From NCBI GenBank assembly GCA_039028315.1, contig JBCCIH010000129.1, forward strand, positions 1-7,179: a stretch of 7,179 bases of DNA, read 5' to 3'. Origin of the DNA: Thermodesulfobacteriota bacterium. Its GTDB lineage: Bacteria > Desulfobacterota_D > UBA1144 > Nemesobacterales > UBA2774. Positions within the stretch are counted from its first letter, which is position 1, and each line of letters starts with the position of its first letter. The translations under genes and the position numbers were made by a program. Positions 6,233 to 7,179 of this stretch are shown here, piece by piece. The notes beneath the pieces were generated by a model. That model ran no database searches, was not told where the DNA came from, and saw only the letters and a program-made list of their open reading frames with translations.

Positions 6233-7179
6233 TTATGCTGCTGCTTTTCTTTTGCGAATAACCCTCATAATTCCTAGTATTCCGATAATGGCTGCAAGAA
6301 CTACAAATCCCCACTGGTTTAGCGTTGGAACTTCCATAGCAAGAGGGGGCTCAATTACAGGATCACCTTCATCATCTACTCCTATCACGGCAAAAGGCAG
6401 ACGAAGAGAATTTAAATTTTGCATATTGTTTCCGGTTGTTTCGACGCACCATAGTCCACCAGGAATATTATCTACTTGTAAATCGTATAGATCCGGATCA
6501 AATGGCAGAATCGTTATATTAAACAGCTCCCATTCTATATTTCCTGATGGGTTTGAGTTCAAATATCTATCTCCCTCAGGGCTTACAAGATCGTATATAA
6601 CGCTAGGCGGTCTATTAGATAGCGGGTTGCAGCCGTCATCATCAGAAGGGTTGGTTGGTATGCTTGCAGACTGGGTAATAGCATCTGTGTTTAAAGCCCA
6701 CTCAGGAAGTGGTATCGGCGTATTTTGATCATCGGTATCTACATCTATATTGTCTGGGCTCAAACAATTATCGTTATTATCAAAAGAAGCTGAACCAAAG
6801 TCAAAATCACCATCCCAGATATCTAATGTCTCAAGTCCGTCCGGAACCATAAAACAAAATCTCCACTCACCAGTATAAAGCGTGGGGTTTAAACAACAGC
6901 TTGGATCTGTAAGAGGATCGCAAAATATTCCCGGCCTGTTAAAATCAGCGCAAGCAAGATCATCAATGTCTATATTAGGGAAAAGGGTTTCAAAGTCTAG
7001 TGGAGCTCTTGGTGGGGAAAGATAATTAAACGCGGTTCCTTGGGGTATTGAGATTGTACCATCTGATCTTACTTTATAGCCGTTTAACCCTGTGGTTTCA
7101 GGATTTATATTGACCATCTTCATGCGGTAAGAATAAGAACCATCTTGTGTTTGAGCCTGAGAGATATTGGGCAGCACAC
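6233..7179 (-). CDS. IPTL-CTERM-type exported protein, 5' end beyond the window
   Basis: At least 314 residues of an exported protein whose gene continues past the right edge. The visible start, VLPNISQAQTQDG, looks like the end of a signal peptide with cleavage after SQA, and the GTG at 7177 is probably an internal codon. The C-terminus is a tripartite sorting signal: VPTLNQWG (283-290), a hydrophobic span (about 291-304) and a basic end (RVIRKRKAAA). This matches the IPTL-CTERM class, which an exosortase-type enzyme is believed to process at the envelope. The middle is rich in Asp, Asn, Pro and Gly, with eight Cys (76, 86, 94, 95, 108, 138, 183, 244), consistent with an extracellular disulfide-bonded domain. 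Acidic runs near 117-150 could bind calcium, which is a weak inference. I do not recognise the central domain. No exosortase gene is in the window. Confidence 0.8.
   Translation of the reverse strand, partial: VLPNISQAQTQDGSYSYRMKMVNINPETTGLNGYKVRSDGTISIPQGTAFNYLSPPRAPLDFETLFPNIDIDDLACADFNRPGIFCDPLTDPSCCLNPTLYTGEWRFCFMVPDGLETLDIWDGDFDFGSASFDNNDNCLSPDNIDVDTDDQNTPIPLPEWALNTDAITQSASIPTNPSDDDGCNPLSNRPPSVIYDLVSPEGDRYLNSNPSGNIEWELFNITILPFDPDLYDLQVDNIPGGLWCVETTGNNMQNLNSLRLPFAVIGVDDEGDPVIEPPLAMEVPTLNQWGFVVLAAIIGILGIMRVIRKRKAAA

Noticed and set aside
6252..6728. 158-residue open frame opposite the IPTL-CTERM-type gene
   Set aside because: It is an antisense shadow. The minus-strand frame has a recognisable sorting tail and signal-peptide end, while the plus frame has no ribosome binding site or known motif.
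1..7179. CRISPR array, tRNA, rRNA or insertion sequence
   Set aside because: No spaced repeat series, no cloverleaf with a CCA-type end, no transposase motif and no terminal repeats seen on either strand.

Overview
The window is AT-leaning bacterial DNA with strong Shine-Dalgarno sites and tight gene packing. The right edge holds a surface/secreted protein ending in an IPTL-CTERM-type sorting tail (VPTLNQWG, hydrophobic stretch, basic end). This class of tail is processed by exosortase-like enzymes in Gram-negative, envelope-building bacteria, so a Gram-negative (perhaps deltaproteobacterial-like or uncultured) host is likely. I cannot name the taxon from the sequence.

Layout: (1) 1-869, + strand: the possible last codons of an upstream gene, then a classical short-chain dehydrogenase. 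(2) 870-1599, +: an exact 19-bp tandem repeat overlapping a promoter, then a TetR-type regulator. (3) 1616-3270, - strand: in transcription order, a glutathione S-transferase-like protein with a cysteine tail, a 33-residue metallothionein-like peptide with 11 cysteines, and an ECF sigma factor with paired cysteines in its linker and C-terminus. (4) 3271-6216, +: phosphoenolpyruvate carboxylase with its own promoter, a TTG start and an intrinsic terminator. (5) 6233-7179, -: the IPTL-CTERM-like protein, cut by the window edge.

The part most worth attention is block 3. The GST-like gene and the tiny cysteine peptide are each preceded by nearly the same 37-bp element (27 of 37 bases identical). 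It is shaped like an ECF-sigma promoter (GNGTCTT, 15 nt, then GTCT within CCGTCT). The sigma gene next door has no visible anti-sigma partner but carries six cysteines in CxxxC, CxC and CxxC arrangements, recalling metal-sensing CorE-type and cysteine-tailed SigZ-type sigma factors. A coherent reading is a compact metal or thiol-stress regulon: the sigma factor senses metal or thiol state through its own cysteines and switches on a metal-binding peptide and a cysteine-tailed thiol transferase. This is inference; the inducing signal is unknown.

A long imperfect dyad (2193-2244) separates the peptide gene from the sigma gene and probably terminates or tunes transcription into it. PEPC transcription diverges from the GST-like gene and appears to be housekeeping.
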